Program-made: the position numbers and the translations under genes
The notes under the pieces: model-generated
The model's input: only the letters and a program-made list of their open reading frames with translations
Told to the model about the DNA's origin: nothing
Database searches by the model: none
NCBI GenBank assembly: GCA_001660395.1
Contig: LXWE01000005.1
Location: forward strand, 124,001-188,000
DNA length: 64,000 nucleotides
Source: Alteromonadaceae bacterium XY-R5
GTDB taxonomy: Bacteria > Pseudomonadota > Gammaproteobacteria > Enterobacterales > Alteromonadaceae
Reading direction: 5' to 3'
Shown: one piece after another, positions 27,495 through 36,834 of the stretch
Layout: the number at the start of each line of letters is the position of its first letter
How positions within the stretch are numbered: position 1 is the first letter of the stretch

Positions 27495-28910
27495 ATGCGC
27501 CGACTGCTGTTTTTCGTCTTTTTCCTTTCGACGACCCAGGCCCTGGCTAAAGGGGTATCGCCATACTTGCCGTTGAAGTTATCGCCTGAAATCGAAAGTC
27601 AGGTTGAAAAGCTCATGGCGTTAACGCCGGGTGCTCCGCTGAATAAGCCATACAAAACGGTTGAACTGATTGAGCGATTAGTACAGATACGGGACGATTA
27701 CCCTCAGCTTTATCAACAGTTGCATCATTATCTGCAGCGCTTTGAACAGGATGTCGCCTTGACCCATTTGGATGCGCAGGTAAGCCTGTCGGACGACACA
27801 TCCAAAACCCTGCCTAATCAACGTAATATTCATTCTGATAGCCATGCTTCCGCCTCGTTTGCTGGGCAGGCGTTTTTATCCCCTTACTTGTTTGCTTCTG
27901 TGGCAGGCGTTGCTGCACAGGATAATGGAGTGATTCATACAGGTAGCTTTATCGGCTTTGGCTATGAATATGCGCAGGTAGAAGTGGGTTACCGCGAACA
28001 TTGGTTTTCGCCGTTCCAGGATTCGGCGATGTTGATCAGTACCCATGCGAAAAGCTCTCCTTCCATCACCATTAGTAACGCTACCCCCATTACCGACTGG
28101 AATTTTCGTTACGAAATTTTCTACAGCAAATTAGAAGAAGTGGACGAAATTGTGTTGGGTGATGAGACTTTTCCGGGGCATCCTCGCCTGATAGGTATGC
28201 ATCTTAGCATTACACCGTTCGATTTCTGGACCTTAGGCGCGAGCCGCACCCTTCAATTTGGTGGCGGTAAACGTGACGTTAGCTTTAGCGACATCATCGA
28301 AGCCATACTTGATCCCGCAGGTAAAGATAACGTTGGGGATGTTGATACGGATGACCCAAATTATGAGTTCGGCAATCAGCAGGCTGCTATCAGTTCGAAG
28401 TTTAATTTCCATCTGTGGACACCAGTATCGCTTTACGCCGAATTGGCTGGTGAAGACACTATCGCCGAGAGCAATTTTCAACTAGGTAATCAGGCGCTTT
28501 CTTACGGATTGTATCTGCCAGCCTTAACCGATAGTTTTTCATTGCGCTATGAGTATTCCCATTGGTCAACTGCCTGGTATGTGCACCATTTATATAAACA
28601 GGGTTACACCAATGATGGTCAGGTAATGGGCCACTGGGGCGCTGGCGAAAGAGATTTGAGCCATGACACGGCGGCAACCGCCCAGTCACTGAATTTGAAT
28701 TGGTCCTTAGCTGAGAACGGTATTATCGATTTAACCTTGCGAACGTTGCAAAATGAAGGAAACCGGTTTGAAACGTTTGAACGCGCCAGTGAAATAGATT
28801 TGACTTATAGCCGCCCCGCTTCGTTTGGTTTTTGGGGATTCAATATATACGCAGGGAAAAACGTGTATGGCGAAAACTTTGGACGGATTTCGAGTTTTGT
28901 TCGCTGGTAA
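27495..28910 (+). CDS. Wzi-like capsule assembly outer-membrane protein
   Basis: From the ATG at 27495 (AGGG eight bases upstream) the product has 471 residues and starts with a signal peptide (MRRLLFFVFFLSTTQALA). A helical periplasmic segment follows (about 25-95, ELIERLVQIRDDYPQLYQQL), then an 18-strand-type barrel ending SSFVRW. The pattern matches the Wzi family (Pfam Caps_assemb_Wzi), a surface lectin-like protein that holds group 1 capsule at the cell. No wza, wzb or wzc is present here. Its last 44 bases overlap the start of the following GT9 gene. Confidence 0.83.
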   Translation: MRRLLFFVFFLSTTQALAKGVSPYLPLKLSPEIESQVEKLMALTPGAPLNKPYKTVELIERLVQIRDDYPQLYQQLHHYLQRFEQDVALTHLDAQVSLSDDTSKTLPNQRNIHSDSHASASFAGQAFLSPYLFASVAGVAAQDNGVIHTGSFIGFGYEYAQVEVGYREHWFSPFQDSAMLISTHAKSSPSITISNATPITDWNFRYEIFYSKLEEVDEIVLGDETFPGHPRLIGMHLSITPFDFWTLGASRTLQFGGGKRDVSFSDIIEAILDPAGKDNVGDVDTDDPNYEFGNQQAAISSKFNFHLWTPVSLYAELAGEDTIAESNFQLGNQALSYGLYLPALTDSFSLRYEYSHWSTAWYVHHLYKQGYTNDGQVMGHWGAGERDLSHDTAATAQSLNLNWSLAENGIIDLTLRTLQNEGNRFETFERASEIDLTYSRPASFGFWGFNIYAGKNVYGENFGRISSFVRW

Positions 28911-30066
28911 GTTAATGGCAATTGATCCGCATCATCCTACGGCCCTGGTGAAGCGAGAACGCTTACTATCGGCAAAGAAAGTCCTGTATATGTCTCACCT
29001 GGCATTAGGTGATTTTCTTTATCAGGGCGTTTACTTGCAGATGCTGAAGCAGCAGTATCCGCATATTCAGCTGGATATTTGGTTAGATGATTGTCGTAAG
29101 AAGCCAAAAGCCTGGCAGGCAGGGCGTAATCGGGCATTATCTCAATGGCTAGAAGATTGTGAGTTTTGTCATCAGGTATATCCGATTGCGGCATCTGAGA
29201 GTGAGCGCCAGCAATTGATCGAACGAGCGGGTCAGAACGGTTACGATATCATCGTTTTCCATGCCACTACCCGCACCGAGCAATTTGCCAAAGTAGCACG
29301 TCAGATTTCAGCAGATGCGTTTATTGTTGGCAGCCGTTACGCCAAAGGGTGGGCACATTGGCTCGGTTTCCATCATTTCAGCAAACTCGATAATTACTTC
29401 TGGATTTCGCCTTATACAAATGCGGCGCATATCAGCGAAGCGTACCTGCAGCGGTTTCAGCGACTATTTGAATTAGCACCCGCGAACAGTGATAAAGCCA
29501 CGCTGTCGATTGAGGTGCCTGAGCATTTCTATCAACAGGCCAAGGTTCATTTGGCCAGATTCGCTCAGCAGTTTGGATTAACATCACCGCGTTTTCTATT
29601 AATTAATCACTTATCAACGTCGTCTAAGCGTGATTTCAGTTGGGACAAAGTTGTCAAAGTCATCAGTAGGCTGGCAAAGCGAGATGCTGAGTTAGCATTT
29701 GTCATTAACTGTGCCCCTTCCGATTTAAGCCCCTTGCAAGAAGCCATTCGGACCAGCAAAGAGTTATCTGCGCTACCTGTTATTGCATATTCTGCGACGG
29801 AGCATTTTTATCAGTTACCAGCCATGCTCAAAGCCTGTGACACTGTATTGAGCGTTGAAACTGCCATTATGCATTTTGCCGCAACGCTAAATTTGCCACA
29901 GGTGGTATTGATGCGTGAATCAGCCAAAATGTGGCAGCCCAAAAAAGCAGAGTGTATTTTATGGGCAAAGCATCAGGTCAGTGATATTTCGGCAGAAATG
30001 GTGATTACAGCAATTGCCAAAGTTATTGCACAGTCTGATCAGAATGAACTTTTATTTAAGGCTTAA
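28867..30066 (+). CDS. GT9 family glycosyltransferase (divergent)
   Basis: A 399-residue protein from the ATG at 28867. The ATG at 28915, just after the Wzi stop, would give 383 residues, and neither has a strong ribosome-binding site. GT9 features are KKVLYMSHLALGDFLYQG in place of the usual RxGAIGD loop, a central NYFWISPY region, PRFLLINHLSTSSKRDFSW and SVETAIMHFAATLNLPQVVL as the donor-binding block. The first loop lacks the standard GxxGD arginine context, so it is a remote member and may not use heptose. It is cotranscribed with the Wzi-like gene and may act on the same glycan. Confidence 0.75.
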   Translation: MAKTLDGFRVLFAGKLMAIDPHHPTALVKRERLLSAKKVLYMSHLALGDFLYQGVYLQMLKQQYPHIQLDIWLDDCRKKPKAWQAGRNRALSQWLEDCEFCHQVYPIAASESERQQLIERAGQNGYDIIVFHATTRTEQFAKVARQISADAFIVGSRYAKGWAHWLGFHHFSKLDNYFWISPYTNAAHISEAYLQRFQRLFELAPANSDKATLSIEVPEHFYQQAKVHLARFAQQFGLTSPRFLLINHLSTSSKRDFSWDKVVKVISRLAKRDAELAFVINCAPSDLSPLQEAIRTSKELSALPVIAYSATEHFYQLPAMLKACDTVLSVETAIMHFAATLNLPQVVLMRESAKMWQPKKAECILWAKHQVSDISAEMVITAIAKVIAQSDQNELLFKA

Positions 30067-30088
30067 TTTTTATGGTCGGACAAGCTAA

Positions 30089-30607
<519 letters not shown>

Positions 30608-30615
30608 TGAGTACG

Positions 30616-30643
30616 AGTGTCAGCGCTTAGCGCTGACACTTTG
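30616..30643. terminator. Hairpin between convergent coaD and mutM
   Basis: An 11-base stem, AGTGTCAGCGC (30616-30626) with GCGCTGACACT (30630-30640), closes on a 3-base loop that is the mutM stop codon. TTT follows on the plus strand (from coaD). It probably terminates coaD transcripts. Confidence 0.6.
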
Positions 30644-31439
30644 CGCAATAAAAAGTATTACGCTGGCCAATCACAACCGATTCAATTGGCTCTGCACATT
30701 TCACGCAGGCTTCCCCGTTCCGACCATATACCAGCAGTTCCTGAGCGAAGTAACCGGGCTTACCATCAGCCTGAGCAAAATCTTTCAACGTTGTTCCGCC
30801 TTGGCTAATGGCTTTTGCCAATACTTGTTTGATTATCTCACCCAATGCCAGATAGTGTTGTTTTGTTACTTTACCTGCTGCTTTGCGTGGATCAATGCCA
30901 GCAAGAAACAGTGATTCGTTCGCGTAGATATTCCCTACGCCCACCACAATCTTATTATCCATGATAAAGGTTTTCACGGCTTGTTTGCGATTGCGGGACA
31001 AGTCATACAGTCGTTGGCCGTCAAAGGCATCCGTCAGTGGTTCAGGCCCCAGGTTATCCAATAATGGATTTGGACTAGTATCTTCGGCCTGAAACAGGCA
31101 GGCACCGAATCGGCGAGGATCGGTCAGTCGCAGGCTATAGTCGCTGTCTACAACAATGTCGATATGATCGTGTTTGCCTGCGGGCGTGTCTTTGGGGACC
31201 ACACGTAATGAACCTGACATGCCTAAGTGCAGCAGGATATTACCGTTGGCAGTATGCAGAATAAGGTATTTTGCTCTGCGGCTAATACGCTCGATCTGAA
31301 AGCCAACTAGTTGTTGGATTTCTTCGGGTACTGGCCAACGTAATTTTGGCTGGCGTACTTTGATGGCCGTAATCTGTTTATGCAATAAGTGAGGCGTTAT
31401 GCCTAATCTACTGACTTCAACCTCGGGTAATTCAGGCAT
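30627..31439 (-). CDS. mutM: Formamidopyrimidine-DNA glycosylase
   Basis: A 270-residue Fpg. Mature Pro2 and Glu3 (PELPEVE) form the active site, Lys57 is in the LHLGMSG region, and the H2TH domain includes KQAVKTFIMDN and VVGVGNIYANESLF. The C-terminal zinc finger is CVKC...CAKC. It removes 8-oxoguanine and ring-opened purines from DNA. It starts immediately after the stop of a small uncharacterised membrane protein gene. Convergent with coaD. Confidence 0.97.
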   Translation of the reverse strand: MPELPEVEVSRLGITPHLLHKQITAIKVRQPKLRWPVPEEIQQLVGFQIERISRRAKYLILHTANGNILLHLGMSGSLRVVPKDTPAGKHDHIDIVVDSDYSLRLTDPRRFGACLFQAEDTSPNPLLDNLGPEPLTDAFDGQRLYDLSRNRKQAVKTFIMDNKIVVGVGNIYANESLFLAGIDPRKAAGKVTKQHYLALGEIIKQVLAKAISQGGTTLKDFAQADGKPGYFAQELLVYGRNGEACVKCAEPIESVVIGQRNTFYCAKCQR

Positions 31440-31901
31440 CTATTCCACTCCTGTGGGCACGAGGTCTGCGTAGTGCAGATTCATTACCTGGTAGGTGGCT
31501 TGTTGATAAGTAAGATAAAGATGTTGTTCCTGATTAAACAACTGAATCACCCGGCCATTACTCTCACCGGCAAGCCAAACCACAACAGGCAAGGGAGATG
31601 AGGTGAGTGTGTGGTCCGTTGGCTGAATGATCACCTGTTGCCAGTGATCGATCAGATTTTCCATGGCCAATTCATCGAGTTCAGGAAGTTGCGTTGCTCG
31701 CCAGCCTCTGCCTATACGTTCAAGTTTGGCTGAGCCATATTGTAACGTCATGATAGGAATACCTTCAGGCAAAAGTGCTCGAAGAGCATCATCGTCTTCG
31801 CTGTTGGAAATCAGTTTGTTACTGGAAAAGTTAAATAGCAGAATCATCGCCAGCATGGCAAAGATGATCACATTATTCCATCCGGCCTGAGACATACGCA
31901 T
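31440..31901 (-). CDS. Uncharacterised membrane-anchored protein upstream of mutM
   Basis: A 153-residue protein that I do not recognise. One N-terminal hydrophobic helix (about 9-24, VIIFAMLAMILLF) is followed by a soluble, probably periplasmic domain of about 125 residues rich in beta-forming residues (VVVWLAGESNGRVIQLF, HLYLTYQQATYQV). There is no cysteine and no lipobox. It abuts mutM without a gap, so the two share an mRNA, and the rpmG terminator lies about 40 bases upstream. The start could be the first or the third codon (ATGCGTATG). Its job is unknown; cotranscription with mutM does not itself mean a repair function. Confidence 0.75.
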   Translation of the reverse strand: MRMSQAGWNNVIIFAMLAMILLFNFSSNKLISNSEDDDALRALLPEGIPIMTLQYGSAKLERIGRGWRATQLPELDELAMENLIDHWQQVIIQPTDHTLTSSPLPVVVWLAGESNGRVIQLFNQEQHLYLTYQQATYQVMNLHYADLVPTGVE

Positions 31902-31936
31902 GATAGCTATTCCGTCAGATTATCGAAGCACAACGC

Positions 31937-31964
31937 AAAAAACCCGGAATAGACCGGGCTTTTT
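31937..31964 (-). terminator. Rho-independent terminator after rpmB-rpmG
   Basis: On the minus strand GCCCGG and CCGGGT form the core of a stem around the loop TCTATT, preceded by a run of A and followed by six T. It lies 23 bases beyond the rpmG stop. A clear intrinsic terminator. Confidence 0.85.
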
Positions 31965-31986
31965 CAGGAGACAAAAACAAGTATGC

Positions 31987-32142
31987 TTACTTGATTTTGG
32001 CTTCTTTAAACAAAACGTGTTTGCGGACTTTAGGATCAAATTTTTTGATCTCCATTTTGCCCGGCATGTTACGTTTGTTTTTATCTGTGGTGTAGTAGAA
32101 ACCTGTACCAGCGGTAGATACTAATTTAATTTTATCGCGCAT
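31987..32142 (-). CDS. rpmG: 50S ribosomal protein L33
   Basis: A 51-residue gene whose translation opens [20 protein letters not shown] and ends FKEAKIK. It is the zinc-free form, with no cysteines. It sits 11 bases after rpmB in the universal rpmB-rpmG pair and before a strong terminator. L33 is a late-assembling large-subunit protein near the E site. Confidence 0.97.
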   Translation of the reverse strand: MRDKIKLVSTAGTGFYYTTDKNKRNMPGKMEIKKFDPKVRKHVLFKEAKIK

Positions 32143-32153
32143 TGCTCAGTTCC

Positions 32154-32390
32154 TTAGATTTTTTCACCACGGGCACGGATATCAGTCAGAACTGCATCAA
32201 TGCCTTTTTTATCGATGATACGCATACCTTTAGCAGATAAACGCAGTTTAACGAAACGGTTTTCGCTTTCCACCCAAAAACGGTGGTGCTGTAGGTTTGG
32301 CAAAAAGCGACGACGAGTCGCGTTTTTAGCGTGTGAGCGATTATTTCCTACCGCTGGACGCTTGCCAGTAACTTGACATACTCTGGACAT
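32154..32390 (-). CDS. rpmB: 50S ribosomal protein L28
   Basis: A 78-residue L28 from the ATG at 32390, beginning [20 protein letters not shown] and almost identical in pattern to the Escherichia coli protein; an upstream ATG at 32405 would add five residues. One cysteine only, so not the zinc-binding form. First gene of rpmB-rpmG. The 255 bases upstream, up to the radC stop, must hold its promoter; I see no convincing pair of hexamers there and no other gene. Confidence 0.97.
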   Translation of the reverse strand: MSRVCQVTGKRPAVGNNRSHAKNATRRRFLPNLQHHRFWVESENRFVKLRLSAKGMRIIDKKGIDAVLTDIRARGEKI

Positions 32391-32645
32391 CGTAATTGTC
32401 TCCAAACTACCTAAATATTAAGCCCTGACAAGCAATCTATTTTGCATGCCAGCTAATGCTAGTGGACAAGAGGGCGCATTTTATACAGCAAAGCCCGCTA
32501 GAATTCAATCTTTATCTGAAGAAAAGCATGAATCTTCGCCTCGCTAAGCCTAAATCGCCTAACTATTCACCAATAATTCACCAAAAAGGATCTGAAAAGG
32601 AAGTGCCTGTTGGATCGCTGCTCTGGAATTTCGGCGCGAAGCTTA

Positions 32646-33320
32646 TTACAGCCAGCCTCTTTGCGCAAATGAAACTGCATCTCCATCGCCGATCACGAAA
32701 TGATCCAGCACTTTTATATCGACCAATGCCATGGCATCAGCGATCCGTTTTGTGATCTGACGATCTGCCTGACTGGGTTCTGCCACCCCAGATGGGTGAT
32801 TATGGGCAAGGATTACAGCTGCTGCGTTCAATTCGAGGGCGCGTTTGACTAATACCCTTGGATAGACAGATGCACTATCTATCGTGCCCCAAAACATATT
32901 TTGATAATGAATGAGACGATGTTGGCTATCGAGCACTAACATGGCAAACACTTCGTGAGGCTCGTCTCTGAGTTGAGAAACGAGATAAGCACGGGTTAAG
33001 TCTACAGAAGTAAATGCATTTTCTTTTTTTAGTGCTTCAGCAAAGTAGCGTCTTGCCATTTCAAGTACCGCTTGTAGTTGCACATACTTGGCATCACCAA
33101 GTCCTTTGGCCTGACAGAACTTAGGATGGCTGGCACTGAGTAACTGGCGTAAGGTGCCAAATTGCTGCAAAAGCTGTCGTGCCAGATCAACCGCACTAAT
33201 ACCTTTGATGCCTGTACGCAGAAAGATTGCTAATAATTCAGCATCAGACAGACTTGCAGCGCCTCGCAACAGCAGTTTTTCTCTGGGCCGCTCATCCAGG
33301 GGCCAATCACTGATTTTCAT
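32646..33320 (-). CDS. radC: RadC family JAMM-domain protein
   Basis: A 224-residue protein from the ATG at 33320. An N-terminal helix-hairpin-helix region (about 1-95) with [22 protein letters not shown] precedes a JAB1/MPN-like domain with [14 protein letters not shown] (the H-x-H-x10-D metal site). RadC was named for a repair phenotype later traced to recG, so its function is unsettled; links to transformation and DNA processing have been reported for some relatives. It is divergent from coaBC with about 100 bases between starts, the usual gammaproteobacterial arrangement. Confidence 0.93.
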   Translation of the reverse strand: MKISDWPLDERPREKLLLRGAASLSDAELLAIFLRTGIKGISAVDLARQLLQQFGTLRQLLSASHPKFCQAKGLGDAKYVQLQAVLEMARRYFAEALKKENAFTSVDLTRAYLVSQLRDEPHEVFAMLVLDSQHRLIHYQNMFWGTIDSASVYPRVLVKRALELNAAAVILAHNHPSGVAEPSQADRQITKRIADAMALVDIKVLDHFVIGDGDAVSFAQRGWL

Positions 33321-33422
33321 CACAATCTTCCTTGAAGTATCTGTAATTAACCCTAGCAAAGGGCCCCCATTCCGGCCAATAATGGGAGTTTAGATTTTCG
33401 AAACAAGAATCAGAAAGTGTCC

Positions 33423-34634
33423 ATGAGTTTACAAGATAAGCGCATCGTTTTAGGGATAAGTGGAGGCATTGCCGCCTATAAAACCCCGGATCTGGTGCGC
33501 AAGTTGATTGCTGCTGGAGCGCAAGTACGAGTAGTGTTGACAGATTCTGCCAGCGAATTTGTCAGTGAACTGTCGTTACAGGCTGTATCTACTCATCCTG
33601 TGTCGCGTTCGCTGCTGGACCCTGCTGCGGAACTGGCAATGGGGCATATTGAACTTGCTAAATGGGCTGATGCGATATTGATTGCACCGGCTACGGCTAA
33701 CATCATGGCTAAACTTAGTTGTGGTATTGCCGATGACCTTTTAACCACGATTTGTTTGGCAACAGCTGCCCCGATTATGTTGGCACCTGCAATGAATCAG
33801 CAAATGTGGCGGGCGCAGGTCACGCAGGAAAATGCGCAAACGCTGCAACGCCGTGGTGTTGTGTTGCTTGGTCCTGCGCAGGGTGAGCAGGCATGTGGGG
33901 ATAATGGCCCAGGCCGAATGTTAGAGCCAGCAGACCTGGTCTCAGCTTTAACAAATTCGATAACGAATGATGATCAATTATGGGCCGGGAAAACCATTCT
34001 GATCACCGCAGGGCCAACACAGGAAGCCATCGATCCGGTGCGTTATTTAACAAACCGAAGTTCAGGCAAAATGGGCTATGCTTTAGCTTCGGCTGCCGCA
34101 CAAATGGGAGCTAAGGTGGTGTTAGTAAGCGGGCCTGTGAGCTTACCTACTCCTGCTAAAGTTGAACGGATGGATGTGACATCTGCGCTTGAAATGCATC
34201 AACGGGTAATGGAAAAGGCACCTGAATGTGATGTATTTATCGCCTGTGCGGCGGTCGCAGATTATCGACCTGTGGTTGTTGCCGATCAAAAAATAAAGAA
34301 AAAACAACAGGATTTGACTCTTACTTTCACGAAAAACCCTGATATCGTCAGTGATGTTGCAGCGCTGCAAAATAGCCGTCCATGGTGTGTTGGTTTTGCC
34401 GCAGAAACTCAAAATGTCGCTGAATACGCGCAGCAGAAGATGGCCAATAAAGGCTTAGATATGATAGCTGCTAACGACGTATCAACACCGGGCATTGGCT
34501 TTAATAGTGATGACAACGCATTAACGGTATACTGGAAGAATGGGGAACAGCGCTTAGAGCAAGCCTCGAAAACGCAGCTAGCCAAACAATTACTGACTTT
34601 AATAGACCAAGAATATAAAAATAACGATGCATAA
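33423..34634 (+). CDS. coaBC: Bifunctional phosphopantothenoylcysteine decarboxylase / phosphopantothenate-cysteine ligase
   Basis: A 403-residue fusion from the ATG at 33423 (a GTG two codons earlier is possible). The N-terminal CoaC flavoprotein (about 1-185) has [21 protein letters not shown] and [10 protein letters not shown]. The C-terminal CoaB (about 190-400) has [38 protein letters not shown] and FAAET. It makes 4'-phosphopantetheine from phosphopantothenate, cysteine and CTP in two steps. Overlaps dut by eight bases, the standard coaBC-dut order. Confidence 0.96.
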   Translation: MSLQDKRIVLGISGGIAAYKTPDLVRKLIAAGAQVRVVLTDSASEFVSELSLQAVSTHPVSRSLLDPAAELAMGHIELAKWADAILIAPATANIMAKLSCGIADDLLTTICLATAAPIMLAPAMNQQMWRAQVTQENAQTLQRRGVVLLGPAQGEQACGDNGPGRMLEPADLVSALTNSITNDDQLWAGKTILITAGPTQEAIDPVRYLTNRSSGKMGYALASAAAQMGAKVVLVSGPVSLPTPAKVERMDVTSALEMHQRVMEKAPECDVFIACAAVADYRPVVVADQKIKKKQQDLTLTFTKNPDIVSDVAALQNSRPWCVGFAAETQNVAEYAQQKMANKGLDMIAANDVSTPGIGFNSDDNALTVYWKNGEQRLEQASKTQLAKQLLTLIDQEYKNNDA

Positions 34635-35082
34635 AATTGATGTAAAAATCCTGGATCCGCGCGTTGGTAAAGAATTTCCTTTGCCTGAATATGCCACTCC
34701 AGGTTCCGCAGGAATGGATCTTCGAGCATGTCTTGATGCCCCGTTAATCGTAGCGCCGGGCGAGACCCATTTGCTACCTACCGGTCTGGCCATCCATTTG
34801 GATGACCCAGGTATTTGCGCGACTATTTTGCCGCGTTCTGGCTTGGGCCATAAACATGGCATCGTATTAGGGAATCTGGTGGGGTTAATTGACTCTGATT
34901 ACCAGGGACAACTGATGGTGTCTGTGTGGAATCGTGGCCAAAGCGAGTTCACAATTGAGCCGGGTGATCGTATTGCTCAGCTAGTGATCCTGCCGGTCAT
35001 TCAAGCGAATTTTCAAATCGTCGAAGACTTTGAACAAACTGACCGGGGCCAGGGGGGATTTGGCTCTTCAGGCAAGCGCTAA
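34627..35082 (+). CDS. dut: Deoxyuridine 5'-triphosphate nucleotidohydrolase
   Basis: A 151-residue trimeric dUTPase with all five motifs: [43 protein letters not shown] and the C-terminal arm [11 protein letters not shown]. It hydrolyses dUTP to dUMP, keeping uracil out of DNA and feeding thymidylate synthesis. Translationally coupled to coaBC through an 8-base overlap and followed 12 bases later by slmA. Confidence 0.97.
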   Translation: MHKIDVKILDPRVGKEFPLPEYATPGSAGMDLRACLDAPLIVAPGETHLLPTGLAIHLDDPGICATILPRSGLGHKHGIVLGNLVGLIDSDYQGQLMVSVWNRGQSEFTIEPGDRIAQLVILPVIQANFQIVEDFEQTDRGQGGFGSSGKR

Positions 35083-35094
35083 GGAGAGTTGAGA

Positions 35095-35685
35095 ATGCCT
35101 GCCAGTAAACGTCCAAATCGTCGCGCCCAGATTCTGCAAGCGCTGGCGAGTATGCTCGAAAGTAATCATGGTCAACGGATCACCACGGCAAAGCTTGCTG
35201 CACAGGTGGGCGTGTCTGAAGCGGCGCTTTATCGTCACTTCCCTAGTAAAGCTCGCATGTTTGAGGGCCTTATTGAGTTTATTGAGGATACCTTATTTTC
35301 TCGTATCAATAAGATTATCAACGAAGAGAAAGACACGACGACTCGTTGTCAGTTGATTCTGCATTTGATTTTAGGTTTTGCAGAGCGTAACCCTGGTATT
35401 ACCCGCATCTTGAATGGGGATGCCCTGATGGGGGAGCAAGAGCGTTTACGGGCGCGTATCGCTCAATTGTATGAACGTTTAGAAACGCAGTTGAAACAGG
35501 TGTTACGTGAGCGCAAGTTGCGTGAAGGTAAAACCCTGCCGGCGGAAGAAGGTCACATCGCCAATATCCTGATTTGCTTTGCTGATGGCCGGATTAATCA
35601 GTTTATTCGCAGTGAATTTAGCCGCAAACCAACGGATAATTTTGCTGAACAGTGGCAGTTTATCCGCAATCAATTTTTTAATTGA
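35095..35685 (+). CDS. slmA: Nucleoid occlusion factor SlmA
   Basis: A 196-residue TetR-fold protein. The ATG at 35095 has AAGGAG eight bases upstream, better than the TTG at 35089. The helix-turn-helix is [21 protein letters not shown] (about 33-53), followed by the SlmA-specific [13 protein letters not shown] and [18 protein letters not shown]. SlmA binds specific sites on the chromosome and blocks FtsZ ring formation over the nucleoid. Last gene of coaBC-dut-slmA, closed by a strong terminator. In Escherichia coli pyrE follows; here pyrE is 20 kb away. Confidence 0.95.
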   Translation: MPASKRPNRRAQILQALASMLESNHGQRITTAKLAAQVGVSEAALYRHFPSKARMFEGLIEFIEDTLFSRINKIINEEKDTTTRCQLILHLILGFAERNPGITRILNGDALMGEQERLRARIAQLYERLETQLKQVLRERKLREGKTLPAEEGHIANILICFADGRINQFIRSEFSRKPTDNFAEQWQFIRNQFFN

Positions 35686-35705
35686 TGCTATAGAGAATAT
35701 ATAGA

Positions 35706-35730
35706 AAGCGGGCAATAGCCCGCTTTTTTG
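35706..35730 (+). terminator. Rho-independent terminator after slmA
   Basis: AAGCGGGC (35706-35713) and GCCCGCTT (35718-35725) form an 8-base stem with loop AATA and a run of six T. Closes the coaBC-dut-slmA transcript. Confidence 0.93.
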
Positions 35731-35793
35731 TATGTGGACTTAGGCTAATCTTTCATGTCTTGGTGTTATCTTCACTGACGAGGGATTATGGGT

Positions 35794-35841
35794 TTGACAG
35801 TCTTTCTAATACTGCTAAATTTGGTAAGAATATCTATTCTT
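35794..35841 (+). promoter_or_regulatory. Promoter and palindromic operator of the TetR gene
   Basis: A perfect TTGACA (35794-35799) and TAAATT (35816-35821) are 16 bases apart. AAGAATA-TC-TATTCTT (35826-35841) is a perfect 7+7 inverted repeat that would sit on the transcription start, 15 bases before the ATG. That arrangement is typical of a TetR repressor controlling itself. Confidence 0.6.
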
Positions 35842-35855
35842 AGAAAATTCTTTGT

Positions 35856-36425
35856 ATGCCAAGACGCCCCCAATATGACAAAAATGACATCCTGACTACC
35901 GCTGTGGATGTGTTCCTGGAACATGGCTTTCAGGCGGCGATTATGGATGAAATTATCGCTCGCACAGACTTTAATCGTCGTGGCTTTTATCTTGAGTTTG
36001 GTAGTAAAAAGCAATTTCTCTACGAGGTGCTAACTCATTACCGCGCACAACAATTGTTACCTGTGCTGGCAACGTTGAATCAAAATAATGGACTGAGTTC
36101 TATTCAAGCCTTCTTTCAGGATTACATTGCTTTAATACAGGGGCGAGGCTGCTTGTTGATTAATATGGTCACTGAGCTGGGATTTGATGATGGGCATATC
36201 CGTGAACTCGGCCGGCACTATTTGGACGAATTACAAATTGCGTTTATTGCCTGTTTGGAAAAAGCCTTACGCACCGGTCAAATTCGGGAGCAGATTCAAC
36301 TGGAAGCAACGGCTTTGCAACTTACCAGCTATGTTCAGGGATTCGCGGTTAACGCTATCTTAGCGACAGATGCAGAAGAACTGCACCTGGCCACACAAGC
36401 ATTATTAGGGCCACTGGCAGCATAA
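35856..36425 (+). CDS. TetR family transcriptional regulator
   Basis: A 189-residue TetR-type regulator. The N-terminal DNA-binding domain (about 5-55) includes ILTTAVDVFLEHGFQAAIMDEI and the recognition region FNRRGFYLEFGSKKQFLYEVL. The C-terminal two thirds form a helical ligand domain with no recognisable subfamily. A palindrome over its own promoter suggests autorepression; target genes are not evident because both neighbours look constitutive. Monocistronic. Confidence 0.88.
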   Translation: MPRRPQYDKNDILTTAVDVFLEHGFQAAIMDEIIARTDFNRRGFYLEFGSKKQFLYEVLTHYRAQQLLPVLATLNQNNGLSSIQAFFQDYIALIQGRGCLLINMVTELGFDDGHIRELGRHYLDELQIAFIACLEKALRTGQIREQIQLEATALQLTSYVQGFAVNAILATDAEELHLATQALLGPLAA

Positions 36426-36504
36426 AAATGGTGAAAATTTAGGCCTTGGCGAGGCGTGCCGTAAAGGCTAAAATTCGCCACCTCGCAGTATCTGAGTTGA
36501 CCAA

Positions 36505-36834
36505 ATGAGCAAGAAAAATCCATTGTACCGTATCCAGTTCGTCAGTAACGGCGAGCGCTATGAGCTTTATGTGCGGGAGTTAAGTCAGGGCGGTTTGTTT
36601 GGTTTTATTGAGATTGGAGACTTTGTCTGGAATACCCATACGAGTTTGGTCCTTGATCCTAGCCATGAAAAATTAAAGAACGAGTTTGCGGATGTCGCTC
36701 GTACGTATGTGCCTATGCATAATGTTCTGCGCATTGATGAAGTTGAGAAGCAGGGCAGTGCAAAAATCACCAGTTTATCCGATAAAGTGATGGCCTTTCC
36801 CGGACCTATTTATACGCCAGGAAAAAAAGACTGA
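36505..36834 (+). CDS. DUF1820 family protein
   Basis: A 109-residue soluble protein matching DUF1820, a small conserved family of Gammaproteobacteria with no known role. It begins MSKKNPLYRIQFVSNGERYE and includes LFGFIEIGDFVW and VPMHNVLRIDEVEKQG. No signal peptide, no membrane segment, no cysteine. Predicted mainly beta. It stands alone. Confidence 0.85.
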   Translation: MSKKNPLYRIQFVSNGERYELYVRELSQGGLFGFIEIGDFVWNTHTSLVLDPSHEKLKNEFADVARTYVPMHNVLRIDEVEKQGSAKITSLSDKVMAFPGPIYTPGKKD

